A stretch of DNA of 64,000 bases. It comes from Kiloniellaceae bacterium. GTDB lineage: Bacteria > Pseudomonadota > Alphaproteobacteria > Kiloniellales > J153. The number at the start of each line of letters is the position of its first letter. The stretch's first letter is position 1. A program made the position numbers and the translations under genes. Of the stretch, positions 18,574 through 27,496 are shown one piece after another. Location of the stretch: positions 1 to 64,000 of the forward strand of contig JAJFGL010000019.1 of the NCBI GenBank assembly GCA_021776135.1, in the 5' to 3' direction. The notes beneath the pieces were generated by a model. The model saw only the letters and a program-made list of their open reading frames with translations, was not told the origin of the DNA and searched no databases.

Positions 18574-18701
18574 GAACGGCCACCGATATAGTTGTCCGGG
18601 GGCAAGGGATTCCTGCGAGTTAGCCCCAGACTGATATTGACAGCTGACTAATTAAAATTGAGATAAATCCGTATGCCGGTTTAGGTCACATACCCATTAA
18701 C

Positions 18702-18779
18702 GCCGTCATCCCGAACGTTGGGCGAGCCCGGAAATCAGCCGATTTTCGGTGCGCGAGCCTTACGGTCTGGGATGACGGC
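18702..18779. repeat. CGTCATCCC-family inverted repeat
   Basis: GCCGTCATCCC at 18702-18712 and GGGATGACGGC at 18769-18779 are perfect inverted ends around a degenerate middle. It lies between the pentapeptide gene start and the atpF stop and may act as a terminator of the F0 operon. The remaining spacer, 18574-18701, shows nothing else recognisable. Confidence 0.8.
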
Positions 18780-18813
18780 TTTGCGTTTATGAGCCGGTGG
18801 CCTAGAGCATGCT

Positions 18814-19296
18814 CTAGTTAAGCTTCCGGGACAGCTCGCCGATTGAATCGTCCGCCAGGGCCCTTAAGCCTTCGTTATCCAAGTTCGACCGCAGCAGCTT
18901 GGCGGCGGCGGCCAGGGCGACATTTATGGCCTGATTGCGCACTTCTTGCAGGGCCTTGGCCTCCGCCTGGGCAATCTTATCCAGGGCCGCTTGCTCGCGC
19001 CGGCGCAGGGCGGTTTGCGTATCGGCCTCGGCCTGGGCGGTCATGCGTTTGGCTTCCAGCTTGGCGTGATCGAGGATTTCCTCGGCCTCGCTCAAGGCAT
19101 CGCGCTGCTTGCGTTTGTATTCCGCCAGGAGGTGTTGGGCCTCCTCGCGCAGCTTTTCCGCCTCCTTGATCTCCGCGCCGATGGCGTCGCCGCGCGCGTC
19201 CAGGGCATGGTTGACGGCACTGACGCCTTTCTTGCCGACCGCGGCGACGAAAATCACGAAGGCCACGGCAACCCAGAAGGTCGGATCTTCCAGCAT
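18814..19296 (-). CDS. atpF: ATP synthase F0 subunit b
   Basis: A 160-residue stator subunit with one N-terminal membrane helix (PTFWVAVAFVIFVAAVGKKG) followed by a long charged coiled-coil helix rich in Ala, Glu and Lys. It links the membrane a/c sector to F1. Last gene of the F0 operon; its start overlaps the b' stop (TGATG), suggesting coupled 1:1 synthesis of the two stator chains. F1 genes are elsewhere, as usual in alphaproteobacteria. Confidence 0.93.
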   Translation of the reverse strand: MLEDPTFWVAVAFVIFVAAVGKKGVSAVNHALDARGDAIGAEIKEAEKLREEAQHLLAEYKRKQRDALSEAEEILDHAKLEAKRMTAQAEADTQTALRRREQAALDKIAQAEAKALQEVRNQAINVALAAAAKLLRSNLDNEGLRALADDSIGELSRKLN

Positions 19297-19787
19297 CAGC
19301 CCTGTCCCTCCATGGCTTCCTTGACCGCTATTTCCACCTCTTCGCCCGCCGGCCGGGCGCCGATCAGCTTAAGCGCCACCGCCGCCGCGGCCTCCTTGGC
19401 GACCGTGGAAACTTGGGCCAGGGCTTCTTCCTTGGCCTTGGCGATGCGCCCCTCCGCCGCCTGGGCGCTGGCCGCCAATTCCTTGCCGAAGGCCTCGTGG
19501 CGCCGGGCGCTTGCCGCCGCCATCTCGATCCCCGCCTGCTTGACCGCTTCCGCGGCCCGCGCGCGCGCTTCGGCCAGGGCCTTTTCGTAGTCGGCCAAGA
19601 CCGCTTCGGCCTCCTCGCGCAGACGCGTGGCCTTTTCCAGGTCGGTATCGATGTGGCGCTGACGCGCCTCCAGCACCTCGCCGATACGGGGCAGCACCGC
19701 GCGCCGGAGAATCAGATACAGCGGCACAAGGGTCAACAACAGCCAGAACAGCTGCGTTGAAAAGAACGAAGGATCCAGTTGGGGCAT
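19296..19787 (-). CDS. ATP synthase F0 subunit b'
   Basis: A 163-residue second b-type stator subunit. The N-terminus MPQLDPSFFSTQLFWLLLTL and the helix up to LYLILRRAVLP form the membrane anchor; the rest is a predicted coiled coil with a heptad-like ALAEARARAAEAV pattern. A b/b' pair instead of a b homodimer is known in photosynthetic bacteria and many alphaproteobacteria. Confidence 0.93.
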   Translation of the reverse strand: MPQLDPSFFSTQLFWLLLTLVPLYLILRRAVLPRIGEVLEARQRHIDTDLEKATRLREEAEAVLADYEKALAEARARAAEAVKQAGIEMAAASARRHEAFGKELAASAQAAEGRIAKAKEEALAQVSTVAKEAAAAVALKLIGARPAGEEVEIAVKEAMEGQG

Positions 19788-19840
19788 GGCCGTTCCCTAG
19801 GTTCCGATTGTTGACGCCGGGAAAACCCGGCGATCCCGTC

Positions 19841-20065
19841 TTAACCGAACAGGATAATGAGCGCGATCACCAAGGCGAAAAGCGCGATGGCTTCGACCAG
19901 GGCAAAGCCCAGCATGGTCATGGTGAAAACCTCGCCGCGCGCCGAGGGGTTGCGCCCCACCGCCGAGATGAACGAGGAGAAGATGTTGCCGATGCCGATG
20001 CCGGAGCCAATGACGCCGATAACCGCGAGGCCCGCGCCGATAACTTTCGCCGCTTCAAGTTCCAT
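19841..20065 (-). CDS. atpE: ATP synthase F0 subunit c
   Basis: A 74-residue hairpin of two membrane helices that forms the rotor ring. The first helix is glycine-rich (GSGIGIGNIF), the polar loop is GRNPSARGE, and the proton-carrying glutamate is in GFALVEAIALFALV. The ion-binding set around the glutamate looks proton-type, with no obvious sodium ligands. Confidence 0.96.
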   Translation of the reverse strand: MELEAAKVIGAGLAVIGVIGSGIGIGNIFSSFISAVGRNPSARGEVFTMTMLGFALVEAIALFALVIALIILFG

Positions 20066-20111
20066 GATCAGAGTATCCTTCTTTCAGGGTCAATTTCGTC
20101 AAGTCTTGGTC

Positions 20112-20855
20112 TTAGTGCATGTGCAACGCATCGTTGATGTACAGGCAGGTCAGGATCGCGAAGACATAGGCCTGCAGAAACGCGATCAAAATTTCCAGGC
20201 CGATGAGCGCCACCACCAGGGCCAGGGGCAGAACCCCGAACACGATCCCAAGTAGGGGGATAAATCCGGCGATCACCTTCAGCAGCGTGTGCCCCGCCAG
20301 CATGTTGGCGAAGAGGCGCACCGACAGGCTGATGGGCCGCGACAGATAGGAAATGATTTCGATCGGAATCAGCAGCGGCCATAAGGCGATCGGCGCGCCG
20401 GGGGGCACGAAAAAGGTGAAGAAACGTATCCCATGCTTGGCGAAGCCCAGGATAGTCACGCCTATGAAGACCACGGCGGCCATGGCGAAGGTGACAATGA
20501 TGTGGCTGGTGAAGGTGAAGCTGTAGGGCACCATGCCCAGCAAATTGCCGATCAGGATGAATATGAAGAGGGTGAACACGATGGGGAAATATTGCCGGCC
20601 CTCTTGTCCGACGGTATCGCGGAACAGCCCGGCGACGAATTCGTAAGAAAGCTCGACCGCGCTCTGCCAGCGTCCCGGAACCAGGGCGCCGCGGCGCATG
20701 CCAAGCAGGAAAAAGCTTGCCGCCAGCATGACCGTGATGGCCATGACCAGGGACGAATTGGTGAAGGAAAGATTCAGGCCGCCGATCTCGATCGGCACGA
20801 TTTCCTTGATCTCGAACTGTGCGAGTGGGCTGTGCCCGCCGCCTTTTTCGGCCAT
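20112..20855 (-). CDS. atpB: ATP synthase F0 subunit a
   Basis: A 247-residue multi-pass protein that forms the proton half-channels beside the c ring. The essential arginine lies in SLSVRLFANMLAGH near residue 182. The N-terminus has the typical FTNSSLVMAI segment of alphaproteobacterial a subunits. Lies between atpI and atpE in the usual order. Confidence 0.96.
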   Translation of the reverse strand: MAEKGGGHSPLAQFEIKEIVPIEIGGLNLSFTNSSLVMAITVMLAASFFLLGMRRGALVPGRWQSAVELSYEFVAGLFRDTVGQEGRQYFPIVFTLFIFILIGNLLGMVPYSFTFTSHIIVTFAMAAVVFIGVTILGFAKHGIRFFTFFVPPGAPIALWPLLIPIEIISYLSRPISLSVRLFANMLAGHTLLKVIAGFIPLLGIVFGVLPLALVVALIGLEILIAFLQAYVFAILTCLYINDALHMH

Positions 20856-20882
20856 CCTAATCCCCTTACCGGACCCGTCGCC

Positions 20883-21251
20883 TTAACGGCTGTCCGGCTC
20901 GTGGTCCGGGCCCTTATCCCGGTCCCGTCCCGGCTTCTTGTAGCCCGCGGTATAACCGTATCCGGCCATGACGCGGTACACGTTCATCATACCCGCCGCC
21001 GCCCCTAGTAAAAAGAACAGCAACAGAAACCAAGGGGAGGTTTCGAACCAGCGGTCGAGCCCGACTCCGATCCCGACCCCCACGACCAGGGCCGCCACCA
21101 GATCGACGCCGATCCGTACCGCAAAAGCGAGGCCGCTGCCTTGCGCCTCTTTATCCACGCCGCCGCGCTTGGCCTTGGCGGCGCGCAAGCGCGCGTCCAA
21201 ATCTTCGCGTGACGGCTCTTCTCGCGGTGAGGGGGGCGTTTCGTCGCTCAT
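20883..21251 (-). CDS. atpI: AtpI, F0 assembly-associated protein
   Basis: 122 residues with a charged N-terminus and two membrane helices, one glycine-rich (VGVGIGVGLDRWFETSPW) and the second LLLFFLLGAAAGMMNVYRVM. Matches AtpI/F0F1 gene 1 proteins, which help assemble the c ring or handle Mg2+. First gene of the F0 operon. The promoter should be in 21252-21423, where no clear box is assigned. Confidence 0.92.
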   Translation of the reverse strand: MSDETPPSPREEPSREDLDARLRAAKAKRGGVDKEAQGSGLAFAVRIGVDLVAALVVGVGIGVGLDRWFETSPWFLLLFFLLGAAAGMMNVYRVMAGYGYTAGYKKPGRDRDKGPDHEPDSR

Positions 21252-21423
21252 GCGCGTGGCGCCCCCTACGGATCCTTCCCCCGGTTTTCGTATCCCCGAT
21301 ATCCGAGTCTAAACGGCCCGAAAATCGCGCGAACATTAAGGGGGCGGGCCTAGGTGTGTCAAGGCGCGGAGGCGGCGGTTTTCCGGGGAAAATTCAGGAA
21401 AAAATCCGGAAAAACCCGCCTGC

Positions 21424-24400
21424 TCAGGCGCTTTCCCGCAAGTCCTCGGCGGCGCCCAGATCGACCGAGACCAGGCGGCTGATTCCGCGTTCCGCCATGG
21501 TGACGCCGTAGAGGCGGTCGACGCGGGCCATGGTCATGCGGTGATGGGTGATAATCAGGAATCGCGTCGTCCCCGCCGCGCTCAATTCTTCCAAGAGAGT
21601 GCAGAAGCGATCGACATTGGCGTCGTCCAGGGGCGCATCGACCTCGTCCAGAACGCAGATCGGCGCCGGGTTGGTCAGGAACACCGCGAACAACAGGGAC
21701 AAGGCGGTCAGGGCCTGCTCGCCGCCGGAAAGCAAGGACATGACCTGAAGCCTTTTACCGGGCGGGCTGGCCATGATTTCCAGGCCCGCCTCAAGGGGGT
21801 CGTCCGCCTCGGTCAATTTCAAATGCGCCTTGCCGCCGCCGAAGAGACGCACGAACAGTTCGGAGAAGTGCGCATCGACCTTCTCGAAAGCTTTGAGGAG
21901 GCGTGCCCGGCCTTCGCGGTTGAGGCTCGAGATACCGCTGCGCAGGCGCGCGATAGCTTCGATCAGATCGGTGCGCTCCGACTGCATGGAGTTGATCTGT
22001 TTATCGAGTTCCTGGGCTTCGGTCTCGGCGCGCAAGTTGACGGCACCGAGGTTTTCGCGTTCGCGCACCAGGCGGGCGAGCTTGGTTTCTATATCGCCGC
22101 GCGGGGGCAGGTCCTGGCCCGGATCCAATTCGGCTATGGCGAAGGTGTCTTCCAGGGCGCAGTCCAGGCGGTCGCGGACCTTTTCGGTGACGCTGACCAG
22201 GGACTGCTGGGCCTGGGCCAAAGTGGATTCGGCGCGCACCCGGTCCTCGCGCGCTTCGGCCAGGGCCGCCTCGGCATTCTTCAATGCCTTGTCCATGGCG
22301 CCCAGTTGGGTTTCCCCCAGGGCCAGGGCATCGGCCGCCTCTTTACGCCCGCCCTCGGCGCCGGCGACCTGTTCGGCCAGAACCTCGCGCAGGGCGTGCA
22401 GTTCGTCCGGGCGCGCGGCCAGAGTGTCGATTTCCCCGGTCACCGCGGCGATGCGTTCGTCCAGCCCGGCGCTATGACGCGCCGCCTCGCGTACGCGATC
22501 TGTCCAAGATTGTTTTTCCTGCCCGATCGCCGCCAGGCGCCCACGGCGGGCATGGGATTCGCCGGTCAGCCGGTCCAGGGCGCGGCGCCGTTCGGCCTCT
22601 TCGCCGCGCCTGTCGTTCAAGCGCCCGCGCATCTCGCCCAGGCGCGCGCGCGCCGCCGCCAGATCGGGAATCCGCGCCGCTTCTTCTTGCGCGCCGCTGA
22701 GCGCCGTCTGGGTCTCGCCCAAATCGCTGGCGATACGCCTAGCCGTCTCGTCCAAGCCGGTCAGGCGCGAGGTTATGGCCCCCGCTTCCTGGGTCAGATC
22801 ACCATGGTCTTGCCGGGCCCGGTGCAGCTTCGCGTAAGCCTCGCTCACCGCCGCGCGCGCGGCCTTGTCCCCGGCGGCGGCGCCCTCGAAGGCGATGCGG
22901 GCCGCGTCGTGACTGGCGCGGGCCTGCTTGGCGCTCTCCGCCGCGCCCTCCATCAGCCGCTGTACTTCGGTGAGGCGGTTGCGTTGGGCCAGGCGCTTAC
23001 CCGCCGCGGTGCGGGCGTCCGAAGCGATGGTGAAACCGTCCCAGCGCCACACGGCGCCCGCGCGGGTGACCAGGCGCTGGCCGGGCGCCAGGGCCGCTTG
23101 CAGGCGCGCGCCGGCCGCGTCGTCGCTGACCGTGCCGATCTGGGACAGACGCCGGGCCAGGGCGGAGGAGCCGCGAACCCGGCGACTCAGGGGCTCGGCC
23201 CCCTCCGGCAGGGCGGCGGGATTGTCGTAGGGCGGCAGGCTTTGCCAGTGAACCGGGGCCGCCGGATCCCTGGGGGCCGAGATATCGTCGCCCAGGGCGG
23301 CGCCGAGGGCGGCCTCAAAGCCCGCCTCGACGGAAACCTCATCGACCAGCGGCGTCCAATCCGCGCTCTCGCCCGTATCCAGTATGGCGCTCAAGGCCGC
23401 CGCCTCGGCTTCCAGCTTAGCGCGCGCGGCCTCGGCCTCTTGCAGGGCCTCGCGGGCCTTGTTTTCCAGCTCCCGCGATCCGGTCAGGGCTCCATCGGCG
23501 GTTTCGGCTTCCTGCCTGATCAAGTTCAGGGCGGCCTCCGCGTCCGTTACCCCGGCGGCGGCGGCTTCCAGGCGCGCCGCCTCGATACGCCGCGCCGAAA
23601 GCTCCGTCCGCTGAACGGCGATTTCTTCGGCCTGAACGCCCAAGCGTTCCAGACGCGCCGCGGCTTCCTCGACCCGGCGGCGCAAGGCGCCGGCCTTGGC
23701 ATCGTCGGCGGCGACCCGCTCCGTGGCCTCGCCAAGCTCACTCTCCAGGGCCTGGGCCGCGGCGCGGGCGGCGCCGTGTTGGCTTTCCGCGCCGGCGATG
23801 GCCTCGGCCTCGCCGGCGGAAGCGGCCTCAAGGGTCTCGCGTTCCTGCTCCAGGGCCGCTTGGGCGGCGGCGGCGTCTTCGGCTTGGGCCGTGGCGCGGG
23901 CGCGGTCGCCTTCGAGATGGCTGCGGCGGGCGGTGGCCTGGGCCGTGGCCTCGGCCACCTGTTCTTCTTCGCGGTCCAGGTTGTCGCGGTCGACCAGCAA
24001 CCGCTGCAAGGCCGCCGCCGCGCGGGCTTCGCGGTCGCGCAGGCGTGGCAGAACCGCCGCCGCCTCGGCCTGTTCGGCCGCGCGCGCCGCCGCCGCCCCG
24101 GTCAAGCTGGCGACCTGGCGTTCGGCGGCGCTCAGAAGCTCGCCCGCCTCCGTGAGCTGGGCCTCGATCGCCTTGGCTTCCAAATGCAGGGCGATGGCTT
24201 CATGGCGCCGGATGTGATCCGCGAGACGGCGGTAGCGGGCCGCTTGGCGGGCTTGTTTCTTCAGGCCCTGAAGCTGGGTTTCCAGCATGGCGACCACGTC
24301 TTCCAGGCGTTCCAGATTGGTTTCGGCTGCGCGTAGGCGCAACTCGGCCTCGTGGCGGCGCGAATGCAAACCGGTGATGCCCGCGGCTTCCTCAAGCAGC

Positions 24401-24885
24401 GCCCGCCTTGAGGCCGGCTTGGCGTTGATTAGGGCGCCGATCCGCCCCTGGCTGACCATGGCCGTGGAGTGCGCCCCGGTCGCCGCGTCGGCGAACAGCA
24501 GCTGCACGTCCCGGGCGCGGACCTCCCGGCCGTTGACCCGGTAGGTCGAGCCGCCGCCGCGTTCGATCCGGCGCGAGACCTCCAGGCTTTCGTGATCGTT
24601 GAACATGGATGGGGCCTGGCGGCCGCTATTGTCGAGGAGCAGATTAACCTCGGCCAGATTGCGCCCCGGACGGGTGGCGCTGCCGGCGAAGATGACATCG
24701 TCCATTTCCGACCCGCGCATACGCTTGGCCGAGTTCTCGCCCATGATCCAGCGCAGGGCCTCGACCAAGTTCGACTTGCCGCAGCCGTTCGGCCCGACGA
24801 TGCCGGTGATGCCCCGGTCGATAAGCATTTCGGTCGGATCGACGAAGGACTTGAACCCGCTTAATTGCAGCTTGTTAAATTGCAC
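21424..24885 (-). CDS. smc: Chromosome segregation ATPase SMC
   Basis: An 1153-residue SMC protein that, with ScpA/B, organises and separates chromosomes. In order: head with Walker A GPNGCGKSN near residue 32; a long Ala/Glu/Arg-rich coiled coil; a hinge around 490-620; a return coiled coil; and the C-terminal head with signature LSGGEQALTALSLLFA and Walker B VLDEVDAPLDDANV. The start MQFNKLQLSGFKSF is typical. An inverted TTTTCCGG/CCGGAAAA pair at about 21380-21414 could be its terminator. The long antisense frame over it is a GC artefact. Confidence 0.96.
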   Translation of the reverse strand: MQFNKLQLSGFKSFVDPTEMLIDRGITGIVGPNGCGKSNLVEALRWIMGENSAKRMRGSEMDDVIFAGSATRPGRNLAEVNLLLDNSGRQAPSMFNDHESLEVSRRIERGGGSTYRVNGREVRARDVQLLFADAATGAHSTAMVSQGRIGALINAKPASRRALLEEAAGITGLHSRRHEAELRLRAAETNLERLEDVVAMLETQLQGLKKQARQAARYRRLADHIRRHEAIALHLEAKAIEAQLTEAGELLSAAERQVASLTGAAAARAAEQAEAAAVLPRLRDREARAAAALQRLLVDRDNLDREEEQVAEATAQATARRSHLEGDRARATAQAEDAAAAQAALEQERETLEAASAGEAEAIAGAESQHGAARAAAQALESELGEATERVAADDAKAGALRRRVEEAAARLERLGVQAEEIAVQRTELSARRIEAARLEAAAAGVTDAEAALNLIRQEAETADGALTGSRELENKAREALQEAEAARAKLEAEAAALSAILDTGESADWTPLVDEVSVEAGFEAALGAALGDDISAPRDPAAPVHWQSLPPYDNPAALPEGAEPLSRRVRGSSALARRLSQIGTVSDDAAGARLQAALAPGQRLVTRAGAVWRWDGFTIASDARTAAGKRLAQRNRLTEVQRLMEGAAESAKQARASHDAARIAFEGAAAGDKAARAAVSEAYAKLHRARQDHGDLTQEAGAITSRLTGLDETARRIASDLGETQTALSGAQEEAARIPDLAAARARLGEMRGRLNDRRGEEAERRRALDRLTGESHARRGRLAAIGQEKQSWTDRVREAARHSAGLDERIAAVTGEIDTLAARPDELHALREVLAEQVAGAEGGRKEAADALALGETQLGAMDKALKNAEAALAEAREDRVRAESTLAQAQQSLVSVTEKVRDRLDCALEDTFAIAELDPGQDLPPRGDIETKLARLVRERENLGAVNLRAETEAQELDKQINSMQSERTDLIEAIARLRSGISSLNREGRARLLKAFEKVDAHFSELFVRLFGGGKAHLKLTEADDPLEAGLEIMASPPGKRLQVMSLLSGGEQALTALSLLFAVFLTNPAPICVLDEVDAPLDDANVDRFCTLLEELSAAGTTRFLIITHHRMTMARVDRLYGVTMAERGISRLVSVDLGAAEDLRESA

Positions 24886-24927
24886 CGGGCGTCGTTCCTT
24901 CGTTGGCCTTTAACTTAGGGATCGCGT

Positions 24928-25554
24928 TTAGGCGTCGGGTAGAATGTCGCGAAATACCGAGTCGAATTCATCGTAAGGCTGGGCGCCGGATAGCTTTTTG
25001 CCGTTGACGATAAAGGTCGGGGTCGATTCCACGCCGTAAGCCGCGCGGCCTTCCTGGGCGCCTTGCAGAATCTTATCCATGGCCGCCCGGTCCGCGAGGC
25101 AGGCCTCGGCCTGTTCCTGGCCGAGGCCTGCCAGGCGCGCGTATTGACCGAGGGCCGCGAGGGGATCTTGCGCCCGCGCCCACTTCTGCTGATTTTTGAA
25201 CAAGATGTCCATGAAGGAGAAAAACCGCTTGCCCTGGATGCAGTTGCCCACCGCCGCCGCGCGCAGGGCCAGGCCGTCCAGGGGATAGTGGCGGTACACC
25301 AAACGCACCTTGCCGCCGGCGATCCAGGTTTCCTTGATCTGCGGCAAGGTTTCCCGGTGGAAGGTCGCGCAATGGGGGCAGGTCAGGGACGAATACTCAA
25401 TCATGGTGATCGGCGCGTCCGCCGCGCCGAGAATACGGTCATAGTCGTGAATCGCCATGTCCTGGGCCCGCGCCGGCCGCGCAAGACGCCCAAGAGGCGC
25501 CAGGGAGACCAGGGCGGCGCCGGCCGCGCTTATCAGTATCTGCCTGCGTTTCAT
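24928..25554 (-). CDS. DsbA-family periplasmic thioredoxin-fold protein
   Basis: 208 residues with a signal sequence (MKRRQILISAAGAALVSLA) that has an Arg-rich start. The thioredoxin-fold active site is CPHC in EYSSLTCPHCATFH, the classic DsbA dipeptide. The C-terminal TPTFIVNGKKLSGAQPYDEF supplies the cis-proline region. It probably acts as a periplasmic thiol oxidase or isomerase (com1/BdbD-like). It lies between dciA and smc, a common alphaproteobacterial order. Confidence 0.92.
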   Translation of the reverse strand: MKRRQILISAAGAALVSLAPLGRLARPARAQDMAIHDYDRILGAADAPITMIEYSSLTCPHCATFHRETLPQIKETWIAGGKVRLVYRHYPLDGLALRAAAVGNCIQGKRFFSFMDILFKNQQKWARAQDPLAALGQYARLAGLGQEQAEACLADRAAMDKILQGAQEGRAAYGVESTPTFIVNGKKLSGAQPYDEFDSVFRDILPDA

Positions 25555-25694
25555 TTTCTACCTACCATATGTTGTTATCGTATCGGGGGGAACGGCCAAG
25601 CACAAGATTCCTTGTCCACAGGCAAGCGATTTTTCCAGCCGGTGGCGCGGCGATTGAAACGCCGTTATGTGGCCATATTTAGGCAAGGAAAGCG

Positions 25695-26240
25695 CTAAGT
25701 TTCGCGCCGCAGAACGGCTTGGCCGAGGCGGTCGAGGGCGCCGCGTAGGTCCGTGTCCGCCACCCCTCCGAGGCGCGCGTGGAGGGCGCGCTCAGCCGCC
25801 GGGTCCGGGGCGCGCGCGGGCGGCGCGCTTGGCGGCTTGGGGGCCGGGCCCGGCCCTTGCAGGAGACGCAGGCGGGTGACCGCCTGGAAGCCGAAGTAGC
25901 CGTTGATCCGCTCCAGCAAAACCGGCTCCAGATGCTGGATTTCAAGCGCGTAACCGGCCTCGACCCGCAGGGTCAGAGTGCCGCCCGGCGCCTGGGCGCC
26001 GCGCCGCTGGCCGGGCCGGGGCCGGTCCAGCTTGCGCGGGACGCAGTGGGCGGCGATATCCTGGCCGACGATACCGGACCAAGCGCCCAGGAGGTCCGCT
26101 TGCGCGAAACCGCGCTTGCCGAGGGCCTGGCCGGTGATCTTGGGCAGGGTCTTGGCGATGGCCAGCAGACCGAAGCCGCGCTTGGCGCGGCCCTTTGAAC
26201 CGGTCTTGGTCTTGCCGTGGGTTTTGGAACTATCGCTCAT
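25695..26240 (-). CDS. DciA/DUF721 family protein
   Basis: A 181-residue protein with the DUF721 core: LLGAWSGIVGQDIAAHCVP, then GTLTLRVEAGYALEIQHLEP and LLERINGYFGFQAVTRLRLL. DciA proteins help load the replicative helicase DnaB in bacteria lacking DnaC (family knowledge). The N-terminus is short, basic and probably disordered, and the C-terminus is proline-alanine rich. Divergent from mutY; their starts are about 28 bases apart. Confidence 0.88.
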   Translation of the reverse strand: MSDSSKTHGKTKTGSKGRAKRGFGLLAIAKTLPKITGQALGKRGFAQADLLGAWSGIVGQDIAAHCVPRKLDRPRPGQRRGAQAPGGTLTLRVEAGYALEIQHLEPVLLERINGYFGFQAVTRLRLLQGPGPAPKPPSAPPARAPDPAAERALHARLGGVADTDLRGALDRLGQAVLRRET

Positions 26241-26268
26241 GGGCTCACCGGATTGTATAAGAGGCGTT

Positions 26269-27411
26269 ATGCCGCCTCAAGCAAGCCCGAATGGATATCC
26301 CGAAATCGCGCCCGCGCTCCTGGCCTGGTACGGCCGCCATGGCCGGGTTCTGCCCTGGCGCGCCCCGCCCGGCTCCCGCGCCGATCCCTACCGGGTGTGG
26401 CTGTCCGAGATCATGCTGCAGCAGACCACGGTGGCCAGCGTCATGGCCTACTTCCAAGACTTTACCCGGCGCTGGCCCCAAATTGAGGCCCTGGCCGAGG
26501 CGCCCTTGGAGGAGGTTCTGGCCGCTTGGGCGGGACTTGGCTACTACGCCAGGGCCCGCAACCTGCACGCCTGCGCCGTTACGATCGCGCGCGGCCTCGG
26601 CGGCCGGTTTCCGGAGCGGGAAGATGAATTGCGGCGCCTGCCGGGGATCGGGCCCTATACCGCCGCCGCCATGGCCGCCATCGCCTTCGGCCGCCGCGCC
26701 AGCGTTGTCGATGGCAATGTCGAGCGGGTCACGGCGCGCCTCTTCGCCGAGGAAACGCCCCTGCCCAAGGCCAAACCCCGCTTGCGCGCCCTGGCGGCGA
26801 GCCTCCTGCCCCCGGCCCCGGCGGACGATTTCCCCTATGGCGATTTCGCCCAAGCCATGATGGACCTGGGGGCGACCCTGTGCCTGCCCCGGCGGCCGGA
26901 CTGCCGGCGCTGTCCGCTGCAAGACGCCTGCGCCGGCCATGCCGCCGGCCTGGCCGGGGTCCTGCCGCGCCGGACCCCGAAAAAGCCCAAGCCGACCCGG
27001 CGCGGGGCGGCGTTCTGGCTGACCCGGCCAGATGGCCGCGTGTTGTTGCGCCGGCGCGCCGAAACAGGTCTTTTGGGCGGCATGATGGAGGTGCCTAGCG
27101 CCGGCTGGCATTCCGCCCCCGGCGGCCCCGGCACCGCCGATCCAGCCCTTGATACCGGCCCGGCCCCGGTTCGCGCGGACTGGACGGCCTTGCCTGGGGT
27201 GGTGCGTCACACCTTTACCCATTTTCATCTGGAGCTGGTTGTCTGGGCCGCCGAGCTTCGTCCCCGGCGCGGCATCCGCCGGCTGGAGAGCGAAATCTGG
27301 GTGCGATTCGATGAGCTTAGCGGCGCCGGCCTGCCCAGCCTCATGCACAAGGTCGCGCGCCATGCCCTGGGCAAGCGCGCCCAAGCGGACCCCGGCGCCG
27401 GTCCCGGTTAA
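26269..27411 (+). CDS. mutY: A/G-specific adenine glycosylase
   Basis: A 380-residue repair enzyme that removes adenine mispaired with 8-oxoguanine. Features in order: catalytic Glu in WLSEIMLQQTT; helix-hairpin-helix LPGIGPYTAAAMAAIAFG; catalytic Asp in VVDGNVERVTARL; a [4Fe-4S] loop with C-x6-C-x2-C-x5-C in CLPRRPDCRRCPLQDAC; and a C-terminal NUDIX-like domain for 8-oxoG recognition. ATG 26269 is chosen because AAGAGG precedes it; the frame is open far upstream, and ATG 26239 is also possible. Confidence 0.95.
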   Translation: MPPQASPNGYPEIAPALLAWYGRHGRVLPWRAPPGSRADPYRVWLSEIMLQQTTVASVMAYFQDFTRRWPQIEALAEAPLEEVLAAWAGLGYYARARNLHACAVTIARGLGGRFPEREDELRRLPGIGPYTAAAMAAIAFGRRASVVDGNVERVTARLFAEETPLPKAKPRLRALAASLLPPAPADDFPYGDFAQAMMDLGATLCLPRRPDCRRCPLQDACAGHAAGLAGVLPRRTPKKPKPTRRGAAFWLTRPDGRVLLRRRAETGLLGGMMEVPSAGWHSAPGGPGTADPALDTGPAPVRADWTALPGVVRHTFTHFHLELVVWAAELRPRRGIRRLESEIWVRFDELSGAGLPSLMHKVARHALGKRAQADPGAGPG

Positions 27412-27496
27412 GCGCTTCTTCACCCTCCATCCGCGATAGTTCTTGGCCCGGACGGCAGGGCGCCGTCCCAAGGCGCACATTAACGGCGAAGCAGCC

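Noticed and set aside
21541-24336. A 931-codon open frame antisense to smc
   Set aside because: It lies wholly opposite a clear SMC gene, has no recognisable domain and arises from the lack of stop codons in GC-rich DNA with strong codon bias.
27443-27496. TTG start for the GGDEF protein, adding 18 residues
   Set aside because: The ATG at 27497 starts just before the PAS domain and the extension is of low complexity.
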